64,000 bases of DNA, from contig CAMGYJ010000003.1 of the NCBI GenBank assembly GCA_946122785.1, positions 33,092,795 through 33,156,794 on the forward strand. The letters run 5' to 3'. Both the position numbers and the translations under genes were made by a program. Origin of the DNA: Linum tenue. Lineage: Eukaryota; Streptophyta; Magnoliopsida; Malpighiales; Linaceae. Shown here one piece after another: positions 23,670-35,065 of the stretch (position 1 is the stretch's first letter; each line of letters begins with the position of its first letter). The notes under the pieces are model-generated. The model had not been told where the DNA came from. It was given only the letters and a program-made list of their open reading frames with translations, and did no database searches.

Positions 23670-23682
23670 GTATATGGTGTAG

Positions 23683-24396
23683 GATAATTAGCATAAATGG
23701 TTACAAACCTTTGCACTTAGTACAAAACAGTCACAAACCTTTAATTTGTAACCATTTGATAACAAAACTTTTTACTTAGAACGAAACGGTCACAAATTAA
23801 ACAATGTGACCATTTCATACCAGTTCAAACTTTTGTTACCGTGTCGTTGCAAATTAGACTTTTGGTGACCGTTTTGTACAAATTAAGTTCAAAAGTTTGA
23901 ACGCTCAATCACCGTTACAATTCGCTCTAGTTGTATGGTGGTTTTATTGATGTATGTGAATGATATGATCGTCATAAAGGATGACAATGAGAGAATTCAA
24001 TGGCGCATAAACGAGTTCCAGACTGCTTTTTAGTTGAAAAAACTTTGTCTACTTTCTTACTTTCTTAGTATCGAAATTGAAAGGTCAACAAAGGGCATTC
24101 TTATTCGGCAAAGCAAATATGTCGATGAACACATGACCTGACATCTTATATGTCGTTCAAGTGGTTAGTGTCATATACTTAACGAACAAACTACCCGATC
24201 TCAAAACATGACAAACATTTAATTTTTAACGATTCGGTAACAAACCTTTGCACTTAAAACAAAACGGTCACAAATTAAATAGCGGTGACCATTTTATACA
24301 ATTTCAAAGTTTTATTACCGTATTGTTACAAATTAAAGATTTGTGACCGTTTTGTACTAAGTGCAAAGATTTTTTTACCATTTATGCTAATTAGCC
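23683..24396. mobile_element. Mutator-like MITE with long TIRs (714 bp)
   Basis: The left end (GATAATTAGCATAAATGG) and right end (CCATTTATGCTAATTAGCC) are inverted copies, and the similarity extends through TTTGCACTTAGTACAAAAC for at least 55 bp each side. The flanks carry an 11-bp duplication ATATGGTGTAG (23672-23682 and 24397-24407). Repeated CGGTCACAAA and inverted GTGACCGTTTTG motifs fill the arms. There is no transposase. It lies at the 5' edge of the LINE. Confidence 0.8.
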
Positions 24397-24407
24397 ATAT
24401 GGTGTAG

Positions 24408-24940
24408 CTTCCATGGTACAGACTTGAGGGCATGATGTACAGATTATGGACCAGACAAACTATACCATTTAAATCAGGTCATGTCTGTGTGGTCCGGTAC
24501 GTACAAGTTAGATCATGTTGAGCGAAAAAGAGTAGTTTGTTTGGTCCACACTAATAAATTGATATTTTTTTTTATATTGAAACATAAATTCTAACACATG
24601 TATAATTCAAGTAAATAACAAAGACACAAAGTCAGAGCAACTCAACTTCCATCATAACGTCATAAATACTAACATAATGTTATATGAAAGCATGATCATT
24701 TCTAATCTCTTATGGAATGTGATTTATGAATGTAGGAGACACGATTCATAAAAACTTGGGTTGAGACTTGAATCTCGTTGGGGAGTGTATGTAGATTGGT
24801 CGAGTGGCCGCTAACACGAATTGAGAAGTGGAGTCTATGGTTTGGTCCGATGAACCGCGTTTTGGGCCAGACAAGACCAAGAGGTCAAAACATCGCATAA
24901 TATAGACCATAGATCAAACCAAACCTTTTTTAACGGTCTA
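24408..24940. mobile_element. hAT-like element remnant with GGTCTGG/CCAGACC motifs
   Basis: The segment is rich in GACCAGAC, GGTCCG and ACCAAACC motifs and aligns by eye with about 12890-13440. The block 24662-24945 recurs at 25295-25578 almost unchanged. A TAGGGCTGAG-type end appears inverted as CTCAGCCCTA at about 25004-25013. The left end is not identifiable. Confidence 0.5.
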
Positions 24941-26880
24941 CGATCTATACCAAATTGTGTGGTCCGATTTAGTCCACGATTTTTTAGAGGCTCTGTCTAT
25001 TTTCTCAGCCCTAATCAATTATTATAAGCTCTATCCAGATATTGGTGTCTATCTTAACTTATATTATGGCCGTTGTGGAGCAAGTTTTTGCCACGTAGGA
25101 CAATGAAATCTCCACAAGTTTCCATTTTAACGGTCTACGATCCAGACCAAATTGTGTGGTCCGATTTAGTCCACGATTTTTTAGAGGCTCTGTCTATTTT
25201 CTCAGCCCTAATCAATTATTATAAGCTCTATCCAGATATTGGTGCCTATCTTAACTTATATTATAGCCGTTGTGGAGCAAGTTTTTGCCACGTGATAAAT
25301 ACTAACATAATGTTATATGAAAGCATGATCATTTCTAATCTCTTATGGAATGTGATTTATGAATGTAGGAGACACGACTCATAAAAACTTGGGTTGAGAC
25401 TTGAATCTCGTTGGGGAGTGTATGTAGATTGGTCGAGTGGCCGCTAACACGAATTGAGAAGTGGAGTCTATGGTTTGGTCCGATGAACCGCGTTTTGGGC
25501 CAGACAAGACCAAGAGGTCAAAACATCGCATAATATAGACCATAGATCAAACCAAACCTTTTTTAACGGTCTACGATCCAGACCAAATTGTGTGGTCCGA
25601 TTTAGTCCACGATTTTTGAGAGGCTCTGTCTATTTTCTCAGCCCTAATCAATTATTATAAGCTCTATCCAGATATTGGTGTCTGTCTATCTTAACTTATA
25701 TTATGGCCGTTGTGGAGCAAGTTTTTGCCACGTAGGACAACGAAATCTCCACAATTTTCCATTTTAACGGTCTACGATCCAGACCAAATTGCGTGGTTCG
25801 ATTTAGTCCACGATTTTTGAGAGGCTCTGTCTATTTTATCAGCCCTAATCAATTATTATAAGCTCTATCCAGATATTGGTGCCTATCTTAACTTATATTA
25901 TAGCCGTTGTGGAGCAAGTTTTTGCCACGTAGGACAACGAAATCTCCACAATTTTCCATGTCATTTTTAACATTTTAAGTTATTAGTTACATTAAAATAA
26001 AACTAAATAAACATGTATATCTTAACTTATATTGAGAGGCTCTGTCTATTTTCTCAGCCCTAATCAATTATTATAAGCTCTATCCAGATATTGGTGTCTG
26101 TCTATCTTAACTTATATTATGGCCGTTGTGGAGCAAGTTTTTGCCACGTAGGACAACGAAATCTCCACAATTTTCCATTTTAACGGTCTACGATCCAGAC
26201 CAAATTGTGTGGTCCGATTTAGTCCACGATTTTTTAGAGGCTCTGTCTATTTTCTCAGCCCTAATCAATTATTATAAGCTCTATCCAGATATTGGTGCCT
26301 ATCTTAACTTATATTATAGCCGTTGTGGAGCAAGTTTTTGCCACGTAGGACAACGAAATCTCCACAATTTTCCATGTCATTTTTAACATTTTAAGTTATT
26401 AGTTACATTAAAATAAAACTAAATAAACATGTATATCAATCATCATGACCAAGATTTTTGAGAGGCTCTATCTATTTTCTCAGCCCTAATCAATTATTAT
26501 AAGCTCTATCCAGATATTGGTATCTGTCTATCTTAACTTATATTATGGCCGTTGTGGAACAAGTTTTTGCCACGTAGGACAACGAAATCTCCACAATTTT
26601 CCATTTTAACGGTCTACGATCCAGACCAAATTGTGTGGTCCGATTTAGTCCACGATTTTTGAGAGGCTCTGCCTATTTTCTCAGCCCCTAATCAATTATT
26701 ATAAGCTCTATCCAGATATTGGTACCTATCTTAACTTATATTATAGCCGTTGTGGAGCAAGTTTTTGCCACGTAGGGCAACGAAATCTCCACAATTTTCC
26801 ATGTCATTTTTAACATTTTAAGTTATTAGTTACATTAAAATAAAACTAAATAAACATGTATATCAATCATCATGACCAAG
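24940..26880. repeat. Tandem array of a transposon-end/flank junction, 8 units
   Basis: The block containing CTCAGCCCTAATCAATTATT (some with one change) occurs at about 25004, 25201, 25637, 25847, 26053, 26264, 26479 and 26680. Spacing is 197-215 bp except for one 436-bp interval that contains a second copy of the 24662-24945 block. Each unit joins a hAT-like right end (GGTCTACGATCCAGACC... to ...CAGCCCTA) to AT-rich flank ending with TTGCCACGTAGGACAACG and CTCCACAATTTTCC. Three units carry an extra TTTTAAGTTATTAGTTACAT segment (about 25968, 26385, 26816). It is non-coding. Confidence 0.85.
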
Positions 26881-29800
26881 ATTTGAACCTGTGACCTACA
26901 AGGTGTAACTATCATCATTTCAAATGTTCAACCACTAGGATAAAGTATATTTGATGATATTAATCACAACAAAATATGTATATCAATCACCATAACTAAG
27001 ATTTAATCATGCAAACTACAAGCTCACACTGTAATCATTTCAAATTTTTAACCAATAGAATAAAATATCTTTCATGCAATTAATCACAACTATTTTTTAA
27101 CCAATAGAATAGCTATCACGGTTAAAATTTTATATTCTATTTTTTAGCATTGATTAGAAAATCATTAACATCTACAAATAAATTATTTTTACTTTATAAT
27201 ATGTTTCATAATTGTTTATAATTCTTACAAATAATTAAAAAAATACGAAAAGCATAAATTTAGTTGGTAAACAATTATAAACTTTTACATAATTTGACAT
27301 GTGATTTTATTTTAAAATTGAAAAATGAAAAGTAAAGAATAATCTTCTTCCGCATTCTAGAACACGAAGAATTTAACATTTTATTTGTACGAACTACTAT
27401 AAATATGTGAACCAATGTAGATATGTTGCAGTTTGTTAGAAAATACTTACTATAAATATATGAAATATATCAACATAGTTCAGTCATATGGTACATTGAT
27501 ATATACACAAAATTTCATGTTTAACAATATCACTAGACACCAATGGTCACCAAATGGTTTTTTTGTATATTTTTCAAAACCGAATTATGGTTATATGGTT
27601 TAAATATGTTTGTGACCAATTGGTGAAAGAAGTTAAAAAACAATCATGTACATATACATAATGTATTTGTCATTTTTAGGATTGAATTTGACATTTCTCG
27701 TATATTAAAATGATATCATTATCTTTTTTTATGTTATTCCGACTTCTTTCTCTTTTCATTTTCCGTACGTCATTAAATATTCTTCCATGCGCAATTATGA
27801 AACGCATTGTCTTTATCTTTTTACTAATGTAATTATAATTTCTTTCTTTTCTCTTTTTATTGTTTGACATAAATTCCTTTCTTTTTCATACATGTGTAGA
27901 TGTGCAACTTTGAGTCATATTCAGATGAATAACACATAAGGTAAGCAAAGATTTGTAAACGAATCTTAAACTATTGGATATATGATGGTTGATATGTAAA
28001 TAACTATTTTAATACTTACTTAATATGACACCCTAATACATATATTACTATTACTGTTTTTAGTAACCAGTTATACTCGCCGGACAGCCTTACTCATAAG
28101 ATAATGATCTATATCTTCTCCGTTACCTTTAAGAGTATAGTTCAAAATGACTTATTGTCCCTCCCATTGACCATGGCAGAACATGGAGTATTCAGTTTTC
28201 CGTCACCCACCTCTCAGGTCTTCTGCCTTAACTTAACTGTCAAGATACATGCGATATGCTATATCTTATTCAGTCAAATAAACATCCATTCATCACCACA
28301 TGCCATATCACATTCATCATCTCAAACTCAAAAAATTCATACATCACAACATAAGGACCATCACCCAGCCTCTTGATAACTCAATTTTTAAACATGTATG
28401 CATCAAATATCACATCATACTGACATTACCATGTAACCCCTGTCCTAACATAGCAAAACATCATATCATCCAATCTTAAATAATTGTATAAAACACCATA
28501 GAAAACCATCATCATCGACATGCACATTTCATATATCACATCATAGAAAGTCATCACTTAACCACATCATAAGTAATATTTATACAAGGATTCAATCACA
28601 AGCATGGTTAGGTTCATTGCATTTTACACCTTAATTTGCCAAGTCATACATTCCTCGGGTAGTATAGTAGATGTCATGCATACCACCACAGATCGTACCT
28701 AGACTTGTGTCCTATAAATTCACTGCGGGTCATACCCTAACCGATGTCATGTATACCAGGGTGGGATGTACCCGGACCGTTGTCCTATAAAATCAACGCA
28801 GGATCATATCATGACGATGTCCTGTAAATTCAGTTACTATACTGACTGCACAACATAACGCCTTTATGTTTGTATTAAGTCACACAATTCCAGTTACAGT
28901 CAGTCACATATTTAATATTGGATGATAATGTGAAGTGAAGACAAAGTGTCTCAATAACTAACATTTGCTTTGATATCATTCGTACAATGTTGAAGGTAAG
29001 AAGCATAGCAGAATAGTTTTGTTGTACTTTGATATAATGGTGGAAAAGGCTAGCGTACACTCGAGGTGTAATTTGCACCTTCATTCATACATATTATTTG
29101 TATGTTAATATATTTTGACAAATAAGAATCGGTGGTTATTATTTTTCATTAAATGAATCGTACGATTTGGATTAGAGAATTAGAGACCGTGGTTCACCTA
29201 TTAGAGAATATGGTATAGCATCATGTGCCAAACTTCGTTAATACATGGTCTAAATACCAACTCTATAGGAGTTCGGTAAGGTGGCGTACACGAGCTTAAA
29301 CCATGTACAACTTATGAAGTTGACATTTGTTGGTCCAAGCGGTGATGAAGTTACAGCGTTGTTTAACTTTATTGTTGATCATCATTAAAACATAGAGTAA
29401 ATGTAGCGGCCCTTATATCAGATAAGTCAGTGATAATAGGTAACAATAATAAATAATTATGAAAATTAAGAATCTGATACCATTGAAAAAAATAACAAAT
29501 AATAGAAGGAAAAATACAAACAGATAACACTCGCCGCCCATCGGGCGGGCACAAAACTAGTGAAATATGATTAATTTTAATGCCGAGAAGGGGTCCATGA
29601 AACCAAAGAAAAACGATAAGCCATCGAGTGCAACAACTCTTTTCCAAGAGGTCTTTGTTGATGAAAGAGACGGGGCAGTTCAAACTACGGTGCACCATGA
29701 TGGCCGAGGTCACAACCCAAAAACAACCAATGGAGAAGTCTCCTATTGATGTGTTTGTGGTCTCCATTCAAATGGGTGTTCCGAAGAAGGCAGAACAAAA

Positions 29801-31150
29801 TCCTGAGCCACAAAGATCTTATATGGAGTTGCTCATGAAGGATAAGTGGTGTGTGGTAGAGTACTAGAGTCCATCTCGAAAGACGGTGCCACGACGATGA
29901 GAGTCCGAGAGAGGATGATCTGGAAAAATATTATCCCAGAGAATGATGAACCAAAGTGCCCTACTATCCCATTCAGAGTCATAGAGAAACAACGCTACCA
30001 TCGAGTTGACAATGTCAATAAGCTCTCGTGTTAAAGGTGCTTGGCCACACCTATTGGCTATTAGCGAAAATAGTGCTAATTATGGATCAAGACAAATGAA
30101 ATATTTGGTGTTTAATCACTCAATTTAGAAAACACTCAAAACAACTATAACCTTATAATTTGTCTTATGGTTAACACTTAAAATAAACTAGCTCACAAAA
30201 GAACTATATAACGCACAAAACAACTTTGTGCCTTTTTCTTTTCTTCCTGGTGATCTCTCCAATCACTCTACTAACAACCTGCATTCCATACAACACATAT
30301 ATTGAAGCATCCCCAGTCAAATTCACTGCCTCCACGAGTTTCGTCAGACTTCGAATTGCTTTTCAGGACCAGTCTCATGCTTCGAACCATCGTCAATGGC
30401 GTTGAATCGTCCATCCTTCTTTTCCCGCCATCGTGAAACTTTAAATTTGCAGAACCCATAAATTCCAATCCGAAATTGGGAGTTTTTATTCAGGTATCTC
30501 TAGGTTAATTCGATTGATCCTAGAGCATCCTCGGACTTCCCTTGATGATTCTGCAAGAGCCACTTGGGTCGAATCATCCCCGATTATTCCAACTCATTCA
30601 CTCGATTTTTCCCCGTGCTCGGCCAATTTCATAGGAGTTTTTGCTCGAATTCGATCCATCAATGGAGCTGGATTCGGATCAATCTGAGCAAGGAAAAACA
30701 TTCCCGAGGCCTCCTGGAAGGTGTGGGCGTCGCTGGGTTGGTTTAACTCTTGCTCCAGAGTTCCCCCAATTCGTTCTCTCTCCTGTTCTGCTTCGGCGAG
30801 ATGGCACAGAGCTGTTGACGACGATGGACCTTCTGCTTCTTGTATCCAGTGAGCTTGAATCGCTTGGCAGTTTTTCGATTTTGGCTTGAACTTTTAAGAA
30901 GTTTGAAAAATGTCCCTCCTGGCATTCACTCGAACACCCAAGCACTCTACCTTGTAGTCGTAGAGAAGCTTTCCATCTTCAAAACAAACCTCTAATTTCC
31001 CATTTCCATTGAGCAAAATGTGAGAAACAGGCGTGCACAGTAAGCTTCCTGAAATAGAATAAACACTTAACAAATTTTGTGGGTTCTTGTTAGTTGGTGA
31101 TATTGCTTCTCGATCAAGCAATAAAAAATTGTAGGATGAGCCAATTGAGA
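26881..31150. other. Long AT-rich intergenic stretch
   Basis: No gene is supported. At 28600-28850 repeated CATACC/GATGTCCTATAAATTCA phrases resemble non-coding parts of gypsy elements, but no domain is readable. Open frames at 29567-30034 and 30564-31154 give no recognisable protein. They may be eroded retroelement DNA. Confidence 0.45.
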
Positions 31151-31152
31151 TC

Positions 31153-32120
31153 ATATCACTTGCCTTGTTTGTACTTGATCAAGTATGGGAAGGACTCATG
31201 AACTCAACCCAACGAGCATGCCTCTTGTTCAATTTGTGTTGGGCCTTCAATTGCTTCATCAAATCCTCCATTCCAAGAAATCAAGAACCTTCTTCAAGAA
31301 CCGCAAGAAAGCTTCCAAGAACTCTCGAAGAACTTCAAGAAGTCTTCAAGAATCCCTCCACTCGTCCAAGAATCTCTTGTGTAGTCAATTGCTTTCTGCA
31401 GTGAGCTCTCTTTCGCTAGGGTTCAAATCAAGAGAAAGGTCTCGCACTGGAGCATGCCACAACAAAAGGATAGTCCACTATGTATTTCATTATTTCCAGA
31501 AGGAAAAAAGAGAAATACACATCATGGTGAACCTGTCCTTGTGATCGGGATGAGATGGTTCCCTTCGACCATCTTCAATAGAGAGCTAGAGTGCCAAATC
31601 CTAGCTCTCATCTCCCTCCAATAAGCAAGAAACGTGCCAGAATGTCAAAAAAAATTGAGGCTATTTTTGGCCCGATACACGATAAGAAGTGCTAAAGCAT
31701 CAGCAACTACGTTTTGCCTTGTTTGTACTTGATCACGTATGGGAAGTAGTCGATGAATTCAACCCAACGAGCATGCCTCTTGTTCAATTTGTGTTGGGCC
31801 TTCAATTGCTTCATCAAATTCTCCATTCCAAGAAATCAAGAACGGTAAGAAAGCTTCCAAGAACTCTCAAAGAACTTCAAGAAGTCTTCCAGAATTCCTT
31901 AACTCGTCCAAGAACCTCTTGTGTTATCAATTACTTTCTGCAGTGAGCTCTCTTCCGCTAGGGTTCAAATCTAGAGAAATGTCTTGCTCTGCTTTGACAG
32001 AGCATGCCACAACAAAAGGATAGTGCACTATATATTTCATTATTTCCGGAAGGAAAAAAGAGAAATACCCATCGTGGTGAACTTCTTCTTGTGATCGGGA
32101 GATCAGAGATGGTTCCCTTA
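31153..32120 (-). pseudogene. Duplicated gypsy RT/RNase H scrap
   Basis: On the minus strand the segment 31709-31830 encodes [20 protein letters not shown] followed by [11 protein letters not shown], the C-terminal part of the Ty3/gypsy RNase H before the VVADALS motif. That motif is still visible, out of frame, at about 31697-31712. A second, more damaged copy lies at 31153-31275. Each copy is followed on the plus-strand right side by similar DNA (CAAGAAGTCTTC, GAGCATGCCACAACAAAAGG), so a unit of about 0.4-0.5 kb is duplicated with a 556-bp offset. Confidence 0.7.
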
Positions 32121-33846
32121 GGCCATCTCCAATAGAGAGCTAGAGTGCTTAAGTCTAGCTCTTGTCTCCCTCCAATAAGCACAAAAAAGTGTAAGAATGT
32201 GGGTAAATGCCACATTTGGTCACTGAGATTACTAATCGTGTCATGTTTAATCACTAGAAAAAATTAATATAAATTTTGGTCTCTCAAATTACTGAAACAT
32301 GTCACATTTACGGGTCGTTTGCTTGAGGGTTTTGGGGATGGATTTGGTCATGGAAATCTATCCATCATGGACTTTAAGGGAAATCCATCGTTTGCCTTAG
32401 GGAATTAGGGAGATGGAATTTGTGGGTCCCTCCACTTTTGGGGTTCCAAATCCGTGGACCCCACGGACTTGGAAGTTCCACCTCTTGAGGTGGGATTTGG
32501 GTGATGGATTAAAATCCATGATGGTGAATTACCTTTCTAGCCTTACTTATTACTTTAATTACAAAGTTGTCCTACTTTAATTCAATGGTCTTGCAATTAT
32601 AAACTTTTATAATGTCGTATTTTATATATATGAGAATTTTTCATTTCGTTTTGTAATATCATAGTTTATTTAAATATGAATGTATATGTGATTTGTTAGA
32701 TTCAACTATAAACATCTTATGCTCGTCTTGTGCATTATTATTTGATTGATTGTCGAATTCCAAATCGGAGAGTTAGCAAGAAGTTGATGAGTTGTAGCAA
32801 TAAAGCGAGCAATTGGTTGCAATTGATACATAATACTGCGTACATTATTAGATAAGTTGTTAATTAGTGCCAAACTATAATACATTTCTATATTTGTAGT
32901 TGAATTATTAGTCCACATAGTGGTAAAGAGTTTAAAATTTCATTGTATGCGTTAGATTTTTTTAATGAAATTTATGGATTATAATATAGAAATATAATTA
33001 GATAAGATAAGGGTAACAATTTAATTTGAATTTCATATCCACAAATCTATTCAAACAAAATCTATAATCAAATCCGACAAGCAAACAATAGACTTGGTCA
33101 AATCCATAATGCCACCAAATCCATCATATATCCATGGTTTTCCAAAACCCAAGTTTAACCAAAACCTTCATTTTTCAAATCCATGAAGCAAACGACCCGT
33201 AACGGTTACTTTCCCGTTAGTTTCCGTCCAAAGTCGCACACGACCCGTTGCTTCGGCTTCCTTCCCCCGCATGTCCTACACGTACTATTGGCCGCCTGTT
33301 CTCTCTTTTTTTTTTTTTTGCCATCCCCCTGCTCTATCATGTCATTCTATTACAATTAGTAAATACTTGTGGAATTCATTTGGAAATTCCATCTCAATTC
33401 CTCGGAATTGCTATAACTAGTTCCAATTTCGTAGAATTCAAAATGTAGAATTGAAAATGAATTCTTTTTAATACCAAACACAAAAATATTTCATTTCAAA
33501 ATGAATTCCTCAAAACTTATAGAATTCATTTATACCAAACGGTATGTTAGAAATTAACCTAATCAATTTCCATCTACGTATTAAGTTCTGGTATACTTAA
33601 AGCAGTCAAATTGGATAGAAACTAATCTATTATCTTAATTGATGATATGAAAAAAATTCAAAATTCAAAATTATATCAAAATGTTCGTTTTAATTAATTA
33701 TCAATATCTGTAAACTATCTAATTAAAATTTAACACTTTGACATTCTAGCATTCCTTGTTGGAGCAAAATCCAATTTCGAGAAGTCAAAGTGTCAAATTC
33801 ATCTATTCTAGCATTTTGGCACTCTCTTATTGGAGATGGTCTTAAA
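32115..33846. mobile_element. Split inverted-repeat element with nested insertion
   Basis: GGCCATCTCCAATAGAGAG at about 32123 and CTCTTATTGGAGATGGTCTT at about 33823 form an inverted pair typical of a small plant MITE. The DNA between them includes another inverted pair, CGGGTCGTTTGCTT at 32311 and AAGCAAACGACCCG at 33187-33200, which looks like a second element of about 890 bp. I found no clean target duplications, so borders are approximate. A related left end recurs at about 31570. Confidence 0.45.
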
Positions 33847-35065
33847 GATGGATCCCAGCTAGGCATCGGCGGATCTAGGGGGGCCGCCTCCAGGCCGCGA
33901 CCCAACACTCCTCTGAATCAAAGCTACGGCCCAACCCACTTTACCTCTATTCAAAATATGGGTCAGTGCTCTACCCGATCCTAGATCCGCCGCTACAGCT
34001 AAGTCACTTATAGAGCTAAGGGGCGGGGTCAATGTCCAATCAACTGTTACGGATTTGATGCAATATATGGCTGGGATGATACTGAAGTTTGGACCTCAGC
34101 CCCCTATTTTCATTGGACCAACTAGTTTCTGGTTCTTGTATTTCTTCACACTAATGAAATAAATCAAATAATACAGGATCTTTTATTAAAAAAATATCTA
34201 GAGCAGGCCTGGCACCAAGGTTGTCAAACTGGTTTATACCGTTGTGCTGGTTTGGCAAGTGAAATGGTACGACCGATGGTATAACCAGTTTGTGCCGGTT
34301 CATGCCGGTTTAAAAAAAATATGAAAATAATTAATATCCAATGTATTTAATCATATATAAAATATATTTGTGGACAATTTAGTTACAATCCAACAAATAT
34401 CATCAACTTTTAACTATTACATTCATAAAATGAATAATAAATTAATTTTTTTATTCATTAATTTTATTAAAATAATGTCATTAAACTTAGAATGTGTAAG
34501 TCGATCATACCGGTCATACCAGTGGTGTCATGCCGGTTTCATGACCGGTACAAGTTGAACCAGACTCAACCGAGTGGCATGCCACCGACATGACAACCAT
34601 GCCCGGCACACAGCACACCTCGTACCTTTCAAATAATCAAACAAATCTTCTCGGGCCCTAAAATTCAAATAAACACCAACCTAACAAACAAACAAGAAAC
34701 GGTTCAACCGAGAAAATTAATGATAATACTCAACCCATGGCATTTTCGTTATTCCTATAACATCGAGGGCAACTAAACTAGTTCTTTATTATTCCACGCA
34801 AAACCTCATTCCCCGTTCCGTTACGCTACCTCTGCGTCCTAATTCCTATCCATCTTAAGGAAAGATATAGCGAACGAACTATATAAACGAAAATCAAACT
34901 TCTCTTCCTCTCCTACAGACCAAAATAAATAAAAAAACACTTTGCTAATTTTTTCTGCGATCCATTTCTCAACTCTCCCGTCTTCCGTCCATTCCCTCCG
35001 CTGGTCTTCTCTCTCTGTGCGTGTTCGGGGTTAGGGTTTATTTGTTGACCTTGACCCAAGAAGCG
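33847..35065. other. Spacer with MITE and VAMP promoter/5' UTR
   Basis: This non-coding stretch contains the MITE at 34216-34601. The last 250 bases are a pyrimidine-rich leader before the VAMP start. It includes TAGGGTTT at 35032-35039, a telo-box-type motif 27 bases upstream of the ATG. Confidence 0.4.
34216..34601. mobile_element. hAT-type MITE copy 3 (386 bp)
   Basis: The left end CAAGGTTGTCA and right end TGACAACCATG form an 11-bp inverted repeat with one mismatch and match the ends of copies 1 and 2. The flanks CCTGGCAC (34208-34215) and CCCGGCAC (34602-34609) agree at 7 of 8 bases. The subterminal DNA has repeated CCGGTT/AACCGG motifs and the middle is AT-rich and non-coding. The interior does not resemble the other two copies. 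Confidence 0.75.

Larger units (their letters stand above)
18494..23671 (-). mobile_element. L1-type LINE retrotransposon, nearly full ORF2
   Basis: The minus-strand element has a T run at 18494-18502 (poly-A of the element), an ORF2 with endonuclease, RT, zf-RVT and RNase H, and the C-terminal part of ORF1. It lacks the N-terminal nucleic-acid-binding part of ORF1 expected in plant L1 elements, so it is 5'-truncated or interrupted near 23.67 kb, where a Mutator-like element sits. No target duplication could be paired. ORF2 is disabled by one frameshift and one in-frame stop. Confidence 0.9.

Noticed and set aside
23167..23682. Plus-strand open frames opposite LINE ORF1 and ORF2
   Set aside because: They are shadows of the minus-strand LINE frames; composition is Pro/Ser-rich as expected from the complement of Lys/Glu/Gly codons.
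24940..26880. CRISPR-like or LTR-like reading of the tandem array
   Set aside because: Units are about 200 bp, contiguous and in a plant genome; there are no short spacers, and the unit is a transposon end plus flank.
29369..30034. Open frames of 60-130 codons suggesting a gene at 29.4-30.0 kb
   Set aside because: No domain, splice pattern or codon bias supports them on either strand.
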